64,000 bases of DNA from an uncultured Flavobacterium sp. (GTDB lineage: Bacteria > Bacteroidota > Bacteroidia > Flavobacteriales > Flavobacteriaceae): positions 124,001-188,000 of the forward strand of contig CALJVL010000013.1 in the NCBI GenBank assembly GCA_937773775.1, written 5' to 3'. Positions within the stretch are counted from its first letter, which is position 1. The number at the start of each line of letters is the position of its first letter. The translations under genes were made by a program, and so were the position numbers. This document shows positions 43,661-53,357 of this stretch, piece by piece. Below the pieces are notes generated by a model, which saw only the letters and a list, made by a program, of their open reading frames with translations, was not told the origin of the DNA and made no database searches.

Positions 43661-45088
43661 TTATAACGTTAATTTTTGGTGGATATCTTCAACAAATTTC
43701 TTGAACTGTTTGTCGGTTGCTACTAAGTTGTCTACTGTTTTACAAGCGTGCAATACGGTAGCGTGATCGCGGTCGCCAATTTGGGCGCCGATATTTGCCA
43801 AAGACGCTTTCGTGAATTTTTTTGCGAAAAACATAGCCAATTGTCTTGCTTGGACTACATGTCTTTTTCTGGTTTTTGACTGCAATATTTCAAGATCCAA
43901 TTGAAAATAATCGGAAACTGTTTTTTGAATGTAATCAATAGAGATTTCTCGTTTTACATTCTTCACGAATTTTTCGACAACACTTTTTGCCAACTCAATG
44001 GTAACTTCTTTTTTATTGAATGAGGATTGTGCAATCAATGAGATAATTGCGCCTTCTAATTCACGAACATTTGATTTTATGTTACGGGCTACATACTCAA
44101 TTATTTCTTCTGGAATTTCGACACCATCACGATACAAAATGTTCTTAAGTATAGAAATTCTAGTTTCGTAATCCGGTTGATGCAATTCAGCTGATAGTCC
44201 CCATTTGAAACGAGATAATAAGCGTTGCTCTATATCTTGCATGTCAACTGGCGCTTTATCTGAAGTCAGAATAACTTGCTTGCCATTCTGGTGCAAATAA
44301 TTAAATATATGGAAAAAAACGTCTTGTGTCCCCGTCTTACCAGAAAGAAACTGAACGTCGTCAATGATTAGAACGTCAATTAATTGATAAAAATGAATAA
44401 AATCATTTCTGTTGTTTTTCTTTACCGAATCAATATACTGTTGTGTGAATATTTCGGCAGAAATATATAAAACTGTTTTTTCAGGGTGTTTCTCTTTGAT
44501 CTCAACACCAATAGCGTGCGCTAAGTGTGTTTTACCCAGTCCTACGCCTCCAAAAATCAATAATGGATTGAACGAGGTTCCGCCTGGTTTGTTGGCAACA
44601 GCCATTCCAGCTGATCGTGCCAATCTGTTCGAATCTCCTTCGAGGAAATTGTCGAAACTATAATTAGCGTTCAGTTGAGATTCAATTTTTAAATTTCTAA
44701 TTCCAGGAATTACAAAAGGATTTCTTAATTCAGGATCTAAATTTTTAAAAGGAGCGTCAACATTTTGGGGTTTCATTGGAGCACGGTTAGCACTTGGTAA
44801 TTGTTCCGTAAACGGTTGTTTATTGCCATAAGTGTTTTCCATTTTGATTTTATAAAGTAACTTTGCATTTTTGCCAAGTTCTTTGGTCAAGGCTACTTTT
44901 AATAGCTTTACATAGTGCTCTTCTAACCATTCGTAGAAGAATTTGCTAGGAACCTGAATGTACAATGCGTTATCGGTAAGTTCAACTGATTTGATCGGTT
45001 CAAACCAAGTTTTGAATGCTTGGTCTTGAATGTTGTCTTTAATAAAAGACAGGCAGTTTTCCCATACTGATTGTGCAGTTTTGCTCAT
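43661..45088 (-). CDS. dnaA: Chromosomal replication initiator DnaA
   Basis: About 475 residues from the ATG at 45088 (MSKTAQSVWENCL); a start 15 codons upstream is less likely. Domain I lies near the start, AAA+ domain with Walker A FGGVGLGKTHL and Walker B VLIIDDVQFL, and the C-terminal DNA-binding signature GDRDHATVLHACKT. It opens oriC. The 200-nt upstream region is AT-rich, with only near-matches to DnaA boxes, so oriC is not claimed here. Confidence 0.97.
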   Translation of the reverse strand: MSKTAQSVWENCLSFIKDNIQDQAFKTWFEPIKSVELTDNALYIQVPSKFFYEWLEEHYVKLLKVALTKELGKNAKLLYKIKMENTYGNKQPFTEQLPSANRAPMKPQNVDAPFKNLDPELRNPFVIPGIRNLKIESQLNANYSFDNFLEGDSNRLARSAGMAVANKPGGTSFNPLLIFGGVGLGKTHLAHAIGVEIKEKHPEKTVLYISAEIFTQQYIDSVKKNNRNDFIHFYQLIDVLIIDDVQFLSGKTGTQDVFFHIFNYLHQNGKQVILTSDKAPVDMQDIEQRLLSRFKWGLSAELHQPDYETRISILKNILYRDGVEIPEEIIEYVARNIKSNVRELEGAIISLIAQSSFNKKEVTIELAKSVVEKFVKNVKREISIDYIQKTVSDYFQLDLEILQSKTRKRHVVQARQLAMFFAKKFTKASLANIGAQIGDRDHATVLHACKTVDNLVATDKQFKKFVEDIHQKLTL

Positions 45089-45288
45089 AAATTCTATGTA
45101 GATTATTTTGTTTAGTAATCGGGGTTTTGACAAAAAAACATCAAAAACAGATGCTTTCTTCGGGTTAACAAATATGTGAACAAATTTCTGTAAAAAAAAA
45201 TAAATACAAGGTTAATTTGTTAAAATATTGTCGTATAGTGGTGCAGCTTTAAAATAAAATAAAAATAAAAAATAAACACATAGAAGTT

Positions 45289-45690
45289 ATGAAAGAACAT
45301 GAATTTAATGTAAGGGTAAGGTATTCTGAAACGGATCAAATGGGAGTCGTTTATCATGGGAATTATGCCCAGTATTTTGAGATGGGACGTGTCGAATGGC
45401 TAAGAAACCTTGGTATTTCCTACAAATGGATGGAGGAAAACGGAATTATGCTACCAGTGGTCTCTCTGAACATAAATTACAAAAAACCGGCCCGCTATGA
45501 TGACCTGCTAACAGTCAAAACTATTTTTAAAAGTCAAACTTCAGTTAAGATTGAGTTTGACTATGAGATTTACAATGAGAATAAGGAGTTGTTAACAATT
45601 GCTAGTTCTATTTTAGTTTTTGTGGATATGAAAACGTCTCGTCCAACGCTTCCGCCGGTATACGTAAATGAAAAACTTTCGAAAATGTAG
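45289..45690 (+). CDS. YbgC/4-hydroxybenzoyl-CoA-type thioesterase
   Basis: 133-residue hotdog-fold protein with the YbgC signature RVRYSETDQMGVVYHGNYAQYFEMGRVEWL, including the catalytic Asp and the HGNY. It hydrolyses acyl-CoA thioesters; the physiological substrate is unclear. Divergent from dnaA and convergent with the next gene. Confidence 0.93.
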   Translation: MKEHEFNVRVRYSETDQMGVVYHGNYAQYFEMGRVEWLRNLGISYKWMEENGIMLPVVSLNINYKKPARYDDLLTVKTIFKSQTSVKIEFDYEIYNENKELLTIASSILVFVDMKTSRPTLPPVYVNEKLSKM

Positions 45691-45711
45691 ATCAAGCGGG
45701 CTTGAACAAAA

Positions 45712-46344
45712 TTATTCTTTAATTTTGATGTCGATTTCGTATATTGAGTTAAAAATGTCGAATATCACCTCGGCATTTTTTTTTCGTATTTTTATCTCGA
45801 TTAATCCAATTGGCAATCCCGTTTCCTCAATTATTTCCATTTCCTGAGATACGATTTCTAGTTTTTTTTCTTTGATCACTCTCATGACTTTATTCATGTT
45901 TTTATAATCAAATGATATTTTGTAATCTACGTCTATTGTTTTTTCAATAATTTTTGAAGCTTCAAGGGCCATTTGAGCTGCAGCTTTGTATGCAGATATT
46001 AATCCACCGACACCAAGTTTTGTCCCTCCAAAAATTCTTAGCACCACCACGGCTGTATTTGTTACTGCAAAGGCCTGTATTTGGCCATATATAGGCATTC
46101 CAGCGCTATTGCTTGGTTCTCCATCATCATTAGCCCTATAAGAAAGGATTTCTGTGCCTATTTGGTAGGCATAACAAAAATGGCCTGCGTGGGGATGTTT
46201 TTTTCTTAATTGATCGAGAATGGGTTTTAGTTCCTCTTCGGATTGAATGGGGAAAGCGTAGCCAAAAAATTTGCTATTCTTTTCCTTAAGTAATATCTGC
46301 TCCGAAGGATTTGCAATTGTATTGTAGGTATCCTTGTGTTTCAA
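45712..46344 (-). CDS. YigZ/IMPACT-family protein
   Basis: 210 residues. N-terminal UPF0029 domain with SKFFGYAFPI, HPHAGHFCYAYQIG and the hallmark DDGEPSNSAGMPIY, then VLRIFGGTKLGVGGLISAYK; the C-terminal DUF1949 ferredoxin-like half follows. Molecular function unknown (relatives bind ribosome-associated factors in eukaryotes). Last gene of the ribD-HAD-yigZ cluster. Confidence 0.94.
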   Translation of the reverse strand: MKHKDTYNTIANPSEQILLKEKNSKFFGYAFPIQSEEELKPILDQLRKKHPHAGHFCYAYQIGTEILSYRANDDGEPSNSAGMPIYGQIQAFAVTNTAVVVLRIFGGTKLGVGGLISAYKAAAQMALEASKIIEKTIDVDYKISFDYKNMNKVMRVIKEKKLEIVSQEMEIIEETGLPIGLIEIKIRKKNAEVIFDIFNSIYEIDIKIKE

Positions 46345-46355
46345 TACTTATTCGT

Positions 46356-46958
46356 CTAAATTATATTTTTATTAAATAGATCCACTACATCTTCTTGGCC
46401 TACTTGTAAATTCGATATTTGGAAACCAAGTTCGGCTGCGGCGTCTGTGTTTTCTTTTTTATCATCAACAAACAAAGTTCGTTTGGCTTGCAATTCATGT
46501 TTATTTAAAACATAATTGAAAATTTCCAAATTTGGTTTGCGCATTTCTACTTCAAACGAAAAGTAGACCTGTTCGAAACATTGATAAAAATCACTGTAAA
46601 AAGTAGTCCCACTTTTTTGCTCGAATGTCTCGATATGAATTGCATCCGTGTTACTAAGTAAAAAAAGCCGGTATTTTTTGGAAAGCATTTGGAGGAATTC
46701 CAAGCGGTACAGTGGGAAGTCCAGTAAAATTGCATTCCAGGCCTCCATAATTTCTATAGTGCTCGCCTGTGGGATCTGTTTCTGAATGCCTTGAAGAAAA
46801 TCATCTCTTGTGATTTTACCGGTTTCAAACTGAATATTCAAATTGTTCATGTCTTCATTCCATTCTGTCAGCCCTAATTTTTTTAGGCCGTTAACAGTAG
46901 CTTGTTTGTCTAAGTTGATAAAGACATCTCCAAAATCAAATATAATTGAATTAATCAT
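46356..46958 (-). CDS. HAD-superfamily hydrolase (YihX-like)
   Basis: 200 residues. Motif I is FDFGDVFINLD (nucleophile Asp near residue 9), motif II LLSNTDAIH, and motif III/IV FVDDKKENTDAAAELG. Similar to small-molecule phosphatases acting on sugar or flavin phosphates. It overlaps ribD by 8 nt; a role in riboflavin phosphate dephosphorylation is possible but unproven. Confidence 0.9.
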   Translation of the reverse strand: MINSIIFDFGDVFINLDKQATVNGLKKLGLTEWNEDMNNLNIQFETGKITRDDFLQGIQKQIPQASTIEIMEAWNAILLDFPLYRLEFLQMLSKKYRLFLLSNTDAIHIETFEQKSGTTFYSDFYQCFEQVYFSFEVEMRKPNLEIFNYVLNKHELQAKRTLFVDDKKENTDAAAELGFQISNLQVGQEDVVDLFNKNII

Positions 46959-48015
46959 GGTTCCTTGCTATTTTAAGTTCATCTTGGCAGATTAATTGAT
47001 TTTGAGAATAACTTTTGCGAAGTGTTGGTGCTTTTGTGCCTTTGATGAAACTAGTTTTTCCTGAAAAAACACGCGCTTCATCCCAAAGATTTGCATCAAT
47101 AAAAGTCTGTAGTGTTTGTAGGCCACCTTCAATAATTACAGATTGAATTTGATGCCGATACATTGCTTCCGCCAGTTGCTTCGCCATATTTTTTTCGAAA
47201 ACAACTATCTCAAAGATAGGGTTTTCTAGGAGAACATCTCTTGTGTTTTTTGAAATAACAATAGTTTTGGGTTGATTGTCAAATATATGGCTGTCGTTTG
47301 GGATGCGGTTGTTTTGATCTAAAACCACTCTAATAGGGTCGTTTCCCGTCCAGTCGCGAACATCTAATTTTGGGTTGTCATCGATAACGGTTTGAGTGCC
47401 TACCAGAATTGCCTGTTCTTCACTTCGCCATTTATGGACTAATTGTCTTGAATAAGCATTCGTTATCCAGACTGGCTTACTGACGTTGTTATTGAGGTTT
47501 TCTCTGAATGTAGAATCAGGCGCTATGAAGCCATCTTGACTTTCTGCCCATTTCAAAATTATGTAGGGTCTTTTCTTTTGATGGAAAGTAAAAAAACGTT
47601 TATTTAGTTCGTTGCATTCATCGTCGAGGATGCCAACGCTTACATTTAGTCCGGCTTCAATCAATTTTTTTATTCCGTTACCGGCTACTTTTACGTTTGG
47701 GTCTACGGTTCCGATTACGACATTCGGAATCTTGTTTTTAATGATTAAGTCACAACAGGGAGGGGTCTTTCCAAAGTGACTGCAAGGCTCTAGACTGACA
47801 TAAATGGTCGCTTTTTTCAATAACGATTTATCTTTTACTGAATTTATGGCATTCACTTCAGCATGAGGTTCCCCTGCTTTTCTGTGCCAACCTTCACCGA
47901 TTATTTTATTGTCATAAACAATAACACTGCCCACTAAAGGGTTTGGGTAGCTTGTTCCAAGTCCGTTTTTGGCCGATTGTATGCAGCGCGATATGTATTT
48001 TTCATGTGTATTCAC
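46951..48015 (-). CDS. ribD: Bifunctional riboflavin deaminase/reductase
   Basis: 354 residues. The deaminase half has the zinc motifs HAEVNAI and PCSHFGKTPPC; the reductase half shows RPYIILKWAESQDG and IEGGLQTLQ. It carries out the second and third steps of riboflavin synthesis from GTP. A TACTTTTG box lies 5 nt upstream, so the transcript is nearly leaderless. Confidence 0.96.
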   Translation of the reverse strand: MNTHEKYISRCIQSAKNGLGTSYPNPLVGSVIVYDNKIIGEGWHRKAGEPHAEVNAINSVKDKSLLKKATIYVSLEPCSHFGKTPPCCDLIIKNKIPNVVIGTVDPNVKVAGNGIKKLIEAGLNVSVGILDDECNELNKRFFTFHQKKRPYIILKWAESQDGFIAPDSTFRENLNNNVSKPVWITNAYSRQLVHKWRSEEQAILVGTQTVIDDNPKLDVRDWTGNDPIRVVLDQNNRIPNDSHIFDNQPKTIVISKNTRDVLLENPIFEIVVFEKNMAKQLAEAMYRHQIQSVIIEGGLQTLQTFIDANLWDEARVFSGKTSFIKGTKAPTLRKSYSQNQLICQDELKIARNHD

Positions 48016-48019
48016 AATG

Positions 48020-48027
48020 CAAAAGTA
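48020..48027 (-). promoter_or_regulatory. -7 box of ribD
   Basis: Reads TACTTTTG on the minus strand, 5 nt before the ribD start; start-site spacing implies little or no 5' leader. Confidence 0.55.
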
Positions 48028-48099
48028 ATTATTTTTAAGTTTAGGCCCGAATCATCGGGATTAGTTTTGAAACTTTTGATAATAATAGCAAACAATTTC

Positions 48100-48107
48100 T
48101 ACTTTTG
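48100..48107 (+). promoter_or_regulatory. -7 box of the GNAT-prmC genes
   Basis: TACTTTTG with a TTTG at 48075-48078, 21 nt upstream, matching the Bacteroidota -33/-7 pattern; 26 nt before the start codon. Confidence 0.7.
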
Positions 48108-48133
48108 TGGTATAAAAAATAATTACCACAATA

Positions 48134-48619
48134 ATGGAAAATTGGGTTATCAGGAAGATTGAAAAAAGAGACAATCAAGCTGTCGCAGAATTGATACGTG
48201 CGGTTTTTGACGAGATGAGTATCCCGAGAGTGGGAACGGCTTACGAGGACCCTTATTTAGATTTGATGTTTGAGGAGTACAGCAAGCCGAAATCCGTTTA
48301 TTATGTTGTTGAAAATGAAGGAAAAATAATGGGAGTGGCTGGCGTTGCACCGCTTGAAAACGAAGCGGAGTCTATCTGTGAACTACAAAAAATGTATTTT
48401 CGTCCGGAAACTCGTGGCTTGGGCATCGGAGGTCAAATGATGGCTAAATGTATGCAGAGTGCCAAAGAGTTTGGTTTTGAGAAATGCTATTTGGAAACGA
48501 TGCCTTTTATGCATGCTGCCCAAAAACTCTATAAAAAAACGGGTTTCGTTAATATCGATGCTCCAATGGGATCTACAGGCCACGTGTCTTGCCCTGTCTG
48601 GATGTTGAAGGAACTGTAA
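48134..48619 (+). CDS. GNAT-family N-acetyltransferase
   Basis: 161 residues with the GNAT acetyl-CoA loop RPETRGLGIGGQMM (R-x2-G-x-G-x2 near residues 97-105), and FGFEKCYLETMPFMHAAQKLYKKTGF. Substrate unknown. Upstream of prmC by 45 nt, same strand. Confidence 0.92.
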   Translation: MENWVIRKIEKRDNQAVAELIRAVFDEMSIPRVGTAYEDPYLDLMFEEYSKPKSVYYVVENEGKIMGVAGVAPLENEAESICELQKMYFRPETRGLGIGGQMMAKCMQSAKEFGFEKCYLETMPFMHAAQKLYKKTGFVNIDAPMGSTGHVSCPVWMLKEL

Positions 48620-48664
48620 GTCAAGACGACTAGCTTCTAAATCGATATTTAAATATCCAATACA

Positions 48665-49522
48665 ATGAAAATTAGACAATACCGAGATCTGTTTATTAAA
48701 ACCCTATCACCGATTCACGGCGAGGGCGAAGCTGAAAGTTTTTTTTACTTGATATTGGAAGCCAAGCATCAGTTGAAAAGAATTGATTTGGCTTTGCGAC
48801 CAGATATGCATCTTACAGACGCAGAGATTTTGGTTTGGAATATTCTTATCGAACAACTGAAACTTGAAATACCGATCCAATACTTATTAGGTAAGACTAG
48901 CTTTTATGGTTTGGACTTTGAGGTTAATTCGTCTGTTTTGATACCAAGACCAGAAACGGAAGAATTAGTAGAATGGATTTTAGAAGATCAAAAGCCAAAA
49001 GTCAATATTCGAAAGCTTAGAATTCTGGATATTGGAACCGGGAGTGGTTGTATCGCCATTTCATTGGCAAAGAGTATTTCCAACGCAGAAGTTTTCGCTT
49101 TGGATGTTTCTAAAAAAGCATTGGCTACCGCCAAAAAAAATGCGGTAATAAATAAAGTAGATGTGACTTTTATGATCCAAGACATCATTCAAACTGATGA
49201 TTTGGGCCAGCAATATGAGATCATCGTATCGAACCCTCCTTATGTTAGAAATGAAGAAAAACAGGAAATCAGGAAAAATGTTTTAGATAATGAACCCCAT
49301 TTGGCACTTTTTGTAGAGGATACCGATGCATTGATTTTTTATAGGAAAATTTCCGAATTGGCTCAAAAGAACTTGGTCCCAAACGGACAGTTGTATTTTG
49401 AAATTAATCAATATTTGGGTAAGGAGACTTTAGCACTGTTAACCGAAATGGGTTTCAAGAACATCGAATTGCGTAAAGATATTTATGGTAATGACCGAAT
49501 GATAAGAGCGACTATTCAGTAA
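48665..49522 (+). CDS. prmC: Peptide chain release factor N5-glutamine methyltransferase
   Basis: 285 residues. An N-terminal helical domain, then the Rossmann methyltransferase with LDIGTGSGCIAISLA (SAM binding) and the catalytic NPPY in VSNPPYVRNEE. RPETEELVEW is also typical. It methylates the GGQ glutamine of RF1/RF2. Confidence 0.96.
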   Translation: MKIRQYRDLFIKTLSPIHGEGEAESFFYLILEAKHQLKRIDLALRPDMHLTDAEILVWNILIEQLKLEIPIQYLLGKTSFYGLDFEVNSSVLIPRPETEELVEWILEDQKPKVNIRKLRILDIGTGSGCIAISLAKSISNAEVFALDVSKKALATAKKNAVINKVDVTFMIQDIIQTDDLGQQYEIIVSNPPYVRNEEKQEIRKNVLDNEPHLALFVEDTDALIFYRKISELAQKNLVPNGQLYFEINQYLGKETLALLTEMGFKNIELRKDIYGNDRMIRATIQ

Positions 49523-49575
49523 TCACTGTTCCGTATTACAAAGCTTAAAACTGCATACTGACCACTTCGGTTTTT

Positions 49576-50820
49576 TTATTCGTATCGCAAGGCTTCAATA
49601 GGATCTAGAACGGCTGCTTTTATCGCGGGGTATAATCCAGAAACTATCGCCACAATAAAGCTGGTTATAAAAGCGGCAAAAATGGCAACCCAGGGAATCA
49701 CAAAGTCGAAACTAAACGCAGTGGCTATCCCATAACCTATTAAGATTCCTAAAACGATCCCCACCATACCTCCTAGTTGGCCGATAAGTAATGTTTCTAT
49801 AAAAAACTGAATGGCTACAGTAGATTTTTTGGCACCCAAGGCTTTTCTAACGCCTATTTCTCTTGTGCGTTCCGTGACAGAAACAATCATGATGTTCATT
49901 AAAGCTATGGAGGATCCTAGTACTGTAATAATTCCAATTAACCAAGACGCAAGGCCTAGGTATTGGGTGATTCCAAGGATTCTATTGATAAGGTCGTCGC
50001 TTCGCACTACGCCAAAGTTATTGTCTTTTACAGGACTTAATTTGCGAACATTACGCATCGTAATAGTTGCGTTATCGATAGCTTGGTCTAATAATTCTTT
50101 TTTGGTAACCATAACACTCATGGTGTAATTAATATTAGGTGCTGTAAATAGAGACCTTGCCAATTGAATTGGGATTAAAACCCTCAAATCCTGTTTGTTG
50201 CCAAAAGTGGAACCTTTTTCTTTTAGCAGACCGATTACTTTAAATCGAGCTCCTCGAATAGAAATTGTTTTATCAATTGGGTTGATGTCTTTCAGGAGTC
50301 CTTTTTCAAAATCGGAACCCACAATGCAAACATAATTGTTGTTTTCTATATCAAAGCCTGTGAAATTTCTTCCCAGACTGGTTTCCAAACCGGAATTATT
50401 CATGAAATATTCATCGACACCAAGCACAGTGATTTCTGGGTCGGTTTTGTTAGCTTCATATTTTACTTCTGCATTCGAAGTTGCGGTAAACGAAAGTGAA
50501 GTTTCAGAAAATGGATAATTGTATTTATTTTTAAAAGCTACTGCTTCGGGGTAGGATACAATTGGATTTATGATTTCGCGTTCCTCACGTCCTTGTCTTC
50601 GAATTATGTTTTCGTATTGTTTGATATTGAAGGTGTTGGATCCCATCGATGCGAAATCGGAGGAAATGGTGTTTTCCAAAGCGGATACTACTGTCAGGAC
50701 TCCAACCAAGGCGGTAATCCCTATGGCGATAATTAATACGGTAAGAGTGGTTCGTAATATTTGTGTTCTTATAGAACCAACAGCGATCCGTACATTTTCT
50801 TTGAATAAATTTAGCATCAT
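49576..50820 (-). CDS. MacB/FtsX-type ABC transporter permease
   Basis: 414 residues: TM1 near residues 20-45 (TVLIIAIGITALVGVLTVV), a periplasmic MacB_PCD domain, then three C-terminal FtsX segments with ERTREIGVRKALGAKKSTVAIQFFIE and the end DPIEALRYE. Such permeases drive mechanotransmission or lipoprotein/peptide export. No ATPase gene is adjacent, so its partner is elsewhere. Confidence 0.93.
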   Translation of the reverse strand: MMLNLFKENVRIAVGSIRTQILRTTLTVLIIAIGITALVGVLTVVSALENTISSDFASMGSNTFNIKQYENIIRRQGREEREIINPIVSYPEAVAFKNKYNYPFSETSLSFTATSNAEVKYEANKTDPEITVLGVDEYFMNNSGLETSLGRNFTGFDIENNNYVCIVGSDFEKGLLKDINPIDKTISIRGARFKVIGLLKEKGSTFGNKQDLRVLIPIQLARSLFTAPNINYTMSVMVTKKELLDQAIDNATITMRNVRKLSPVKDNNFGVVRSDDLINRILGITQYLGLASWLIGIITVLGSSIALMNIMIVSVTERTREIGVRKALGAKKSTVAIQFFIETLLIGQLGGMVGIVLGILIGYGIATAFSFDFVIPWVAIFAAFITSFIVAIVSGLYPAIKAAVLDPIEALRYE

Positions 50821-51008
50821 AGTAGTTTGACACGAAAATACAATTTTTGTTACAAGTTTGTTTTGGAAGGAGTGATATTTATTTAAAAAACAAGATATTT
50901 GCAGCGAGAAATCTAAGATTTAAGAATCTGGATTTTAGAATTTATTAATGAAATTTGATTTTAGATATTATAAATCTATAATCTATAATTTATAATCTAC
51001 GATTAATA

Positions 51009-52379
51009 ATGGCATCAAAACCCAGTATACCTAAAGGAACCAGAGATTTTTCACCTGCCGAGGTGGCAAAACGACAATATATGATACAAATTATTAAAAG
51101 TAATTTTGAGAAATTTGGTTTTCAACCCATAGAAACGCCTTCATTCGAGAACTCCGAAACCCTAATGGGAAAATACGGGGAGGAAGGCGACCGTCTAATT
51201 TTCAAAATATTAAATTCGGGGGATTATTTGGCTAAAGCCGATGCATCTCACCTAGAGAATAAAGACAGTACTAAGTTGACTTCAACCATTTCTGAGAAAG
51301 CTTTGCGCTATGACCTTACCGTGCCTTTTGCAAGGTACGTGGTACAGCACCAAAATGACATTGAATTTCCTTTTAAGAGATACCAAATCCAACCCGTTTG
51401 GCGCGCTGACAGACCGCAAAAAGGTCGTTTCAGGGAGTTTTTCCAGTGCGATGCCGACGTGGTGGGTTCAAAGTCTTTATGGCAAGAGGTGGAATTGGTG
51501 CAGCTTTATGACATGGTTTTTACGGAATTGGGATTGAAAGGGACGACTATCAAAATCAATAATAGAAAGATTTTGTCGGGTATAGCGGAAGTAATTGGCG
51601 CTTCCGACAAATTGATTGATTTTACGGTTGCTCTCGATAAACTAGACAAAATAGGCGAGGACGGCGTAAAAAAGGAAATGCTCGAAAAAGGAATTTCAGA
51701 TGAAGCAATAAATAAAGTACAATCCCTTTTTAATTTTACAGGTACCATTTCAGAGAAAATAGAGAAACTAGCACTGTTATTAGCTTCTTCACAAGAAGGA
51801 ATGAAAGGTGTGGAAGAGCTGCGTTTCATTTGTAAAAACATAATGAATCTAGGATTGTCATCAGCAATTCTAGATTTGGATGTTACCTTGGCCCGTGGTT
51901 TGAATTATTACACAGGGGCTATTTTTGAAGTGGCTCCGCCAAAAGAAGTTGCTATGGGATCCATAGGAGGAGGTGGACGATATGATGATTTGACAGGAAT
52001 TTTTGGATTAAAAAACATGAGTGGTGTTGGGATTTCTTTCGGACTCGATCGTATTTATCTCGTTGTGGAGGAATTGAATTTGTTCCCGGAAACGGTTACA
52101 GCAACGACAAAAGCCTTGTTTATCAATTACGGTGATAGTGAAGCTTTTTATGCTATGAGAGCGATCAAGAAACTAAGGTTGGCCGGTATAAAAGCAGAAT
52201 TGTATCCAGACAACACAAAAGTGGCAAAGCAGTTTCAGCATGCCGATAAGCGCAAAATTCCCTTTGCGGTCATCATCGGGGAAGATGAAATTGCGTCGAA
52301 TAGCTTCGCCCTTAAAAACCTAGCAACGGGAGAACAACTTTCACATGATTTTGAAGGGCTAAAAAAGGCACTTCTGTAA
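51009..52379 (+). CDS. hisS: Histidyl-tRNA synthetase
   Basis: 456 residues, class II synthetase: motif 1 [13 protein letters not shown], motif 2 [21 protein letters not shown], the histidine signatures [18 protein letters not shown], motif 3 [14 protein letters not shown], and the anticodon-binding domain at the C-terminus. Charges tRNA-His. A perfect terminator follows. Confidence 0.97.
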   Translation: MASKPSIPKGTRDFSPAEVAKRQYMIQIIKSNFEKFGFQPIETPSFENSETLMGKYGEEGDRLIFKILNSGDYLAKADASHLENKDSTKLTSTISEKALRYDLTVPFARYVVQHQNDIEFPFKRYQIQPVWRADRPQKGRFREFFQCDADVVGSKSLWQEVELVQLYDMVFTELGLKGTTIKINNRKILSGIAEVIGASDKLIDFTVALDKLDKIGEDGVKKEMLEKGISDEAINKVQSLFNFTGTISEKIEKLALLLASSQEGMKGVEELRFICKNIMNLGLSSAILDLDVTLARGLNYYTGAIFEVAPPKEVAMGSIGGGGRYDDLTGIFGLKNMSGVGISFGLDRIYLVVEELNLFPETVTATTKALFINYGDSEAFYAMRAIKKLRLAGIKAELYPDNTKVAKQFQHADKRKIPFAVIIGEDEIASNSFALKNLATGEQLSHDFEGLKKALL

Positions 52380-52400
52380 AAAATATTCAGACGTAAAAAA

Positions 52401-52431
52401 AAGCTTTGTTTAAGTAAACAAAGCTTTTTTT
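52401..52431 (+). terminator. Terminator of hisS
   Basis: A perfect 12-bp stem AAGCTTTGTTTA / TAAACAAAGCTT with a 2-nt loop, followed by T, 21 nt after the stop. Confidence 0.92.
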
Positions 52432-52647
52432 AATATAAGGTAATCACGAATTAATAATTATTCAGTAACCAACCTAATTTAAAGATTAGAACCGACTTCA
52501 AAGTTAGATAAAGTAAAACGTATATAATCTTAAAGTTATATTAAAATTTAATCGATAACAAGAGAAGTTAATCTCAGCCAGTAAATTTTAGAAGACAAAC
52601 GATAATTACAAAAGAATGACAATTTGACATTTGCTTAGAATTGGCAG

Positions 52648-52655
52648 TACTTTTG
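52648..52655 (+). promoter_or_regulatory. -7 box of grpE-dnaJ
   Basis: TACTTTTG with TTTG at 52623-52626 (21-nt spacing), 22 nt before the grpE start. No CIRCE inverted repeat was seen nearby. Confidence 0.75.
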
Positions 52656-52677
52656 CAATCCATGGAAAAGTGCAAAA

Positions 52678-53253
52678 ATGAAGTTTAAAAATATTTTTAA
52701 AAATAAAGGTAATATGACTACTGAAAATACAGAAATCGACAAAGAGATGGATGATGTAACATTAGAAAACAATTCAACTGAAGAGATTGTTACTGATGAG
52801 TTAAGTGTTGAAGAGCAATTGTCGGAAGACTTAGCTAAAGAGAAAGATAAGTATTTACGATTATTTGCTGAATTTGAAAACTATAAAAGAAGAACTTCAA
52901 AAGAACGTATAGAGTTGTTCAAAACGGCTAACCAAGAAGTTTTGTTGGCGATGCTTCCCGTTTTGGACGATTTTGACAGAGCAATGGCCGAGATAAGCAA
53001 ATCAGAAGATGAAGTGCTTTTAAAAGGAGTGCAGTTAATTCATGAGAAATTAAAAAACACTTTAGTTTCTAAAGGACTGGAGCAAGTTGAGGTAAAAGCC
53101 GGTGATGCATTTGATGCTGATTTTGCTGAAGCAATCACGCAAATTCCAGCTGCATCAGCTAAGATGAAAGGGAAAATTGTAGATGTTCTTGAAAAGGGAT
53201 ACAAATTAGGCGAAAAAATTATTCGTTTTCCAAAGGTTGTTATTGGGCAATAG
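52678..53253 (+). CDS. grpE: Nucleotide exchange factor GrpE
   Basis: 191 residues (a second ATG at 52714 is possible). An acidic N-terminus and long coiled coil precede LRLFAEFENYKRRTSKERIEL, LPVLDDFDRAM, and the beta domain GYKLGEKIIRFPKVVIGQ. It releases ADP from DnaK. Upstream of dnaJ by 104 nt; no dnaK here. Confidence 0.95.
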   Translation: MKFKNIFKNKGNMTTENTEIDKEMDDVTLENNSTEEIVTDELSVEEQLSEDLAKEKDKYLRLFAEFENYKRRTSKERIELFKTANQEVLLAMLPVLDDFDRAMAEISKSEDEVLLKGVQLIHEKLKNTLVSKGLEQVEVKAGDAFDADFAEAITQIPAASAKMKGKIVDVLEKGYKLGEKIIRFPKVVIGQ

Positions 53254-53357
53254 TTGATTCGCGATTCGTCGCGCCCAGTTAATAAATGAGACGCAATAAA
53301 TAACGTCTTTACCCGGTAATGCGTTTGGTCGCAATTGTGCCATTCAAAAATATAAAG

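Noticed and set aside
45089..45288. Possible oriC next to dnaA
   Set aside because: AT-rich, but only near-matches to TTATnCACA and no cluster; a GC-skew or box search over the genome is needed.
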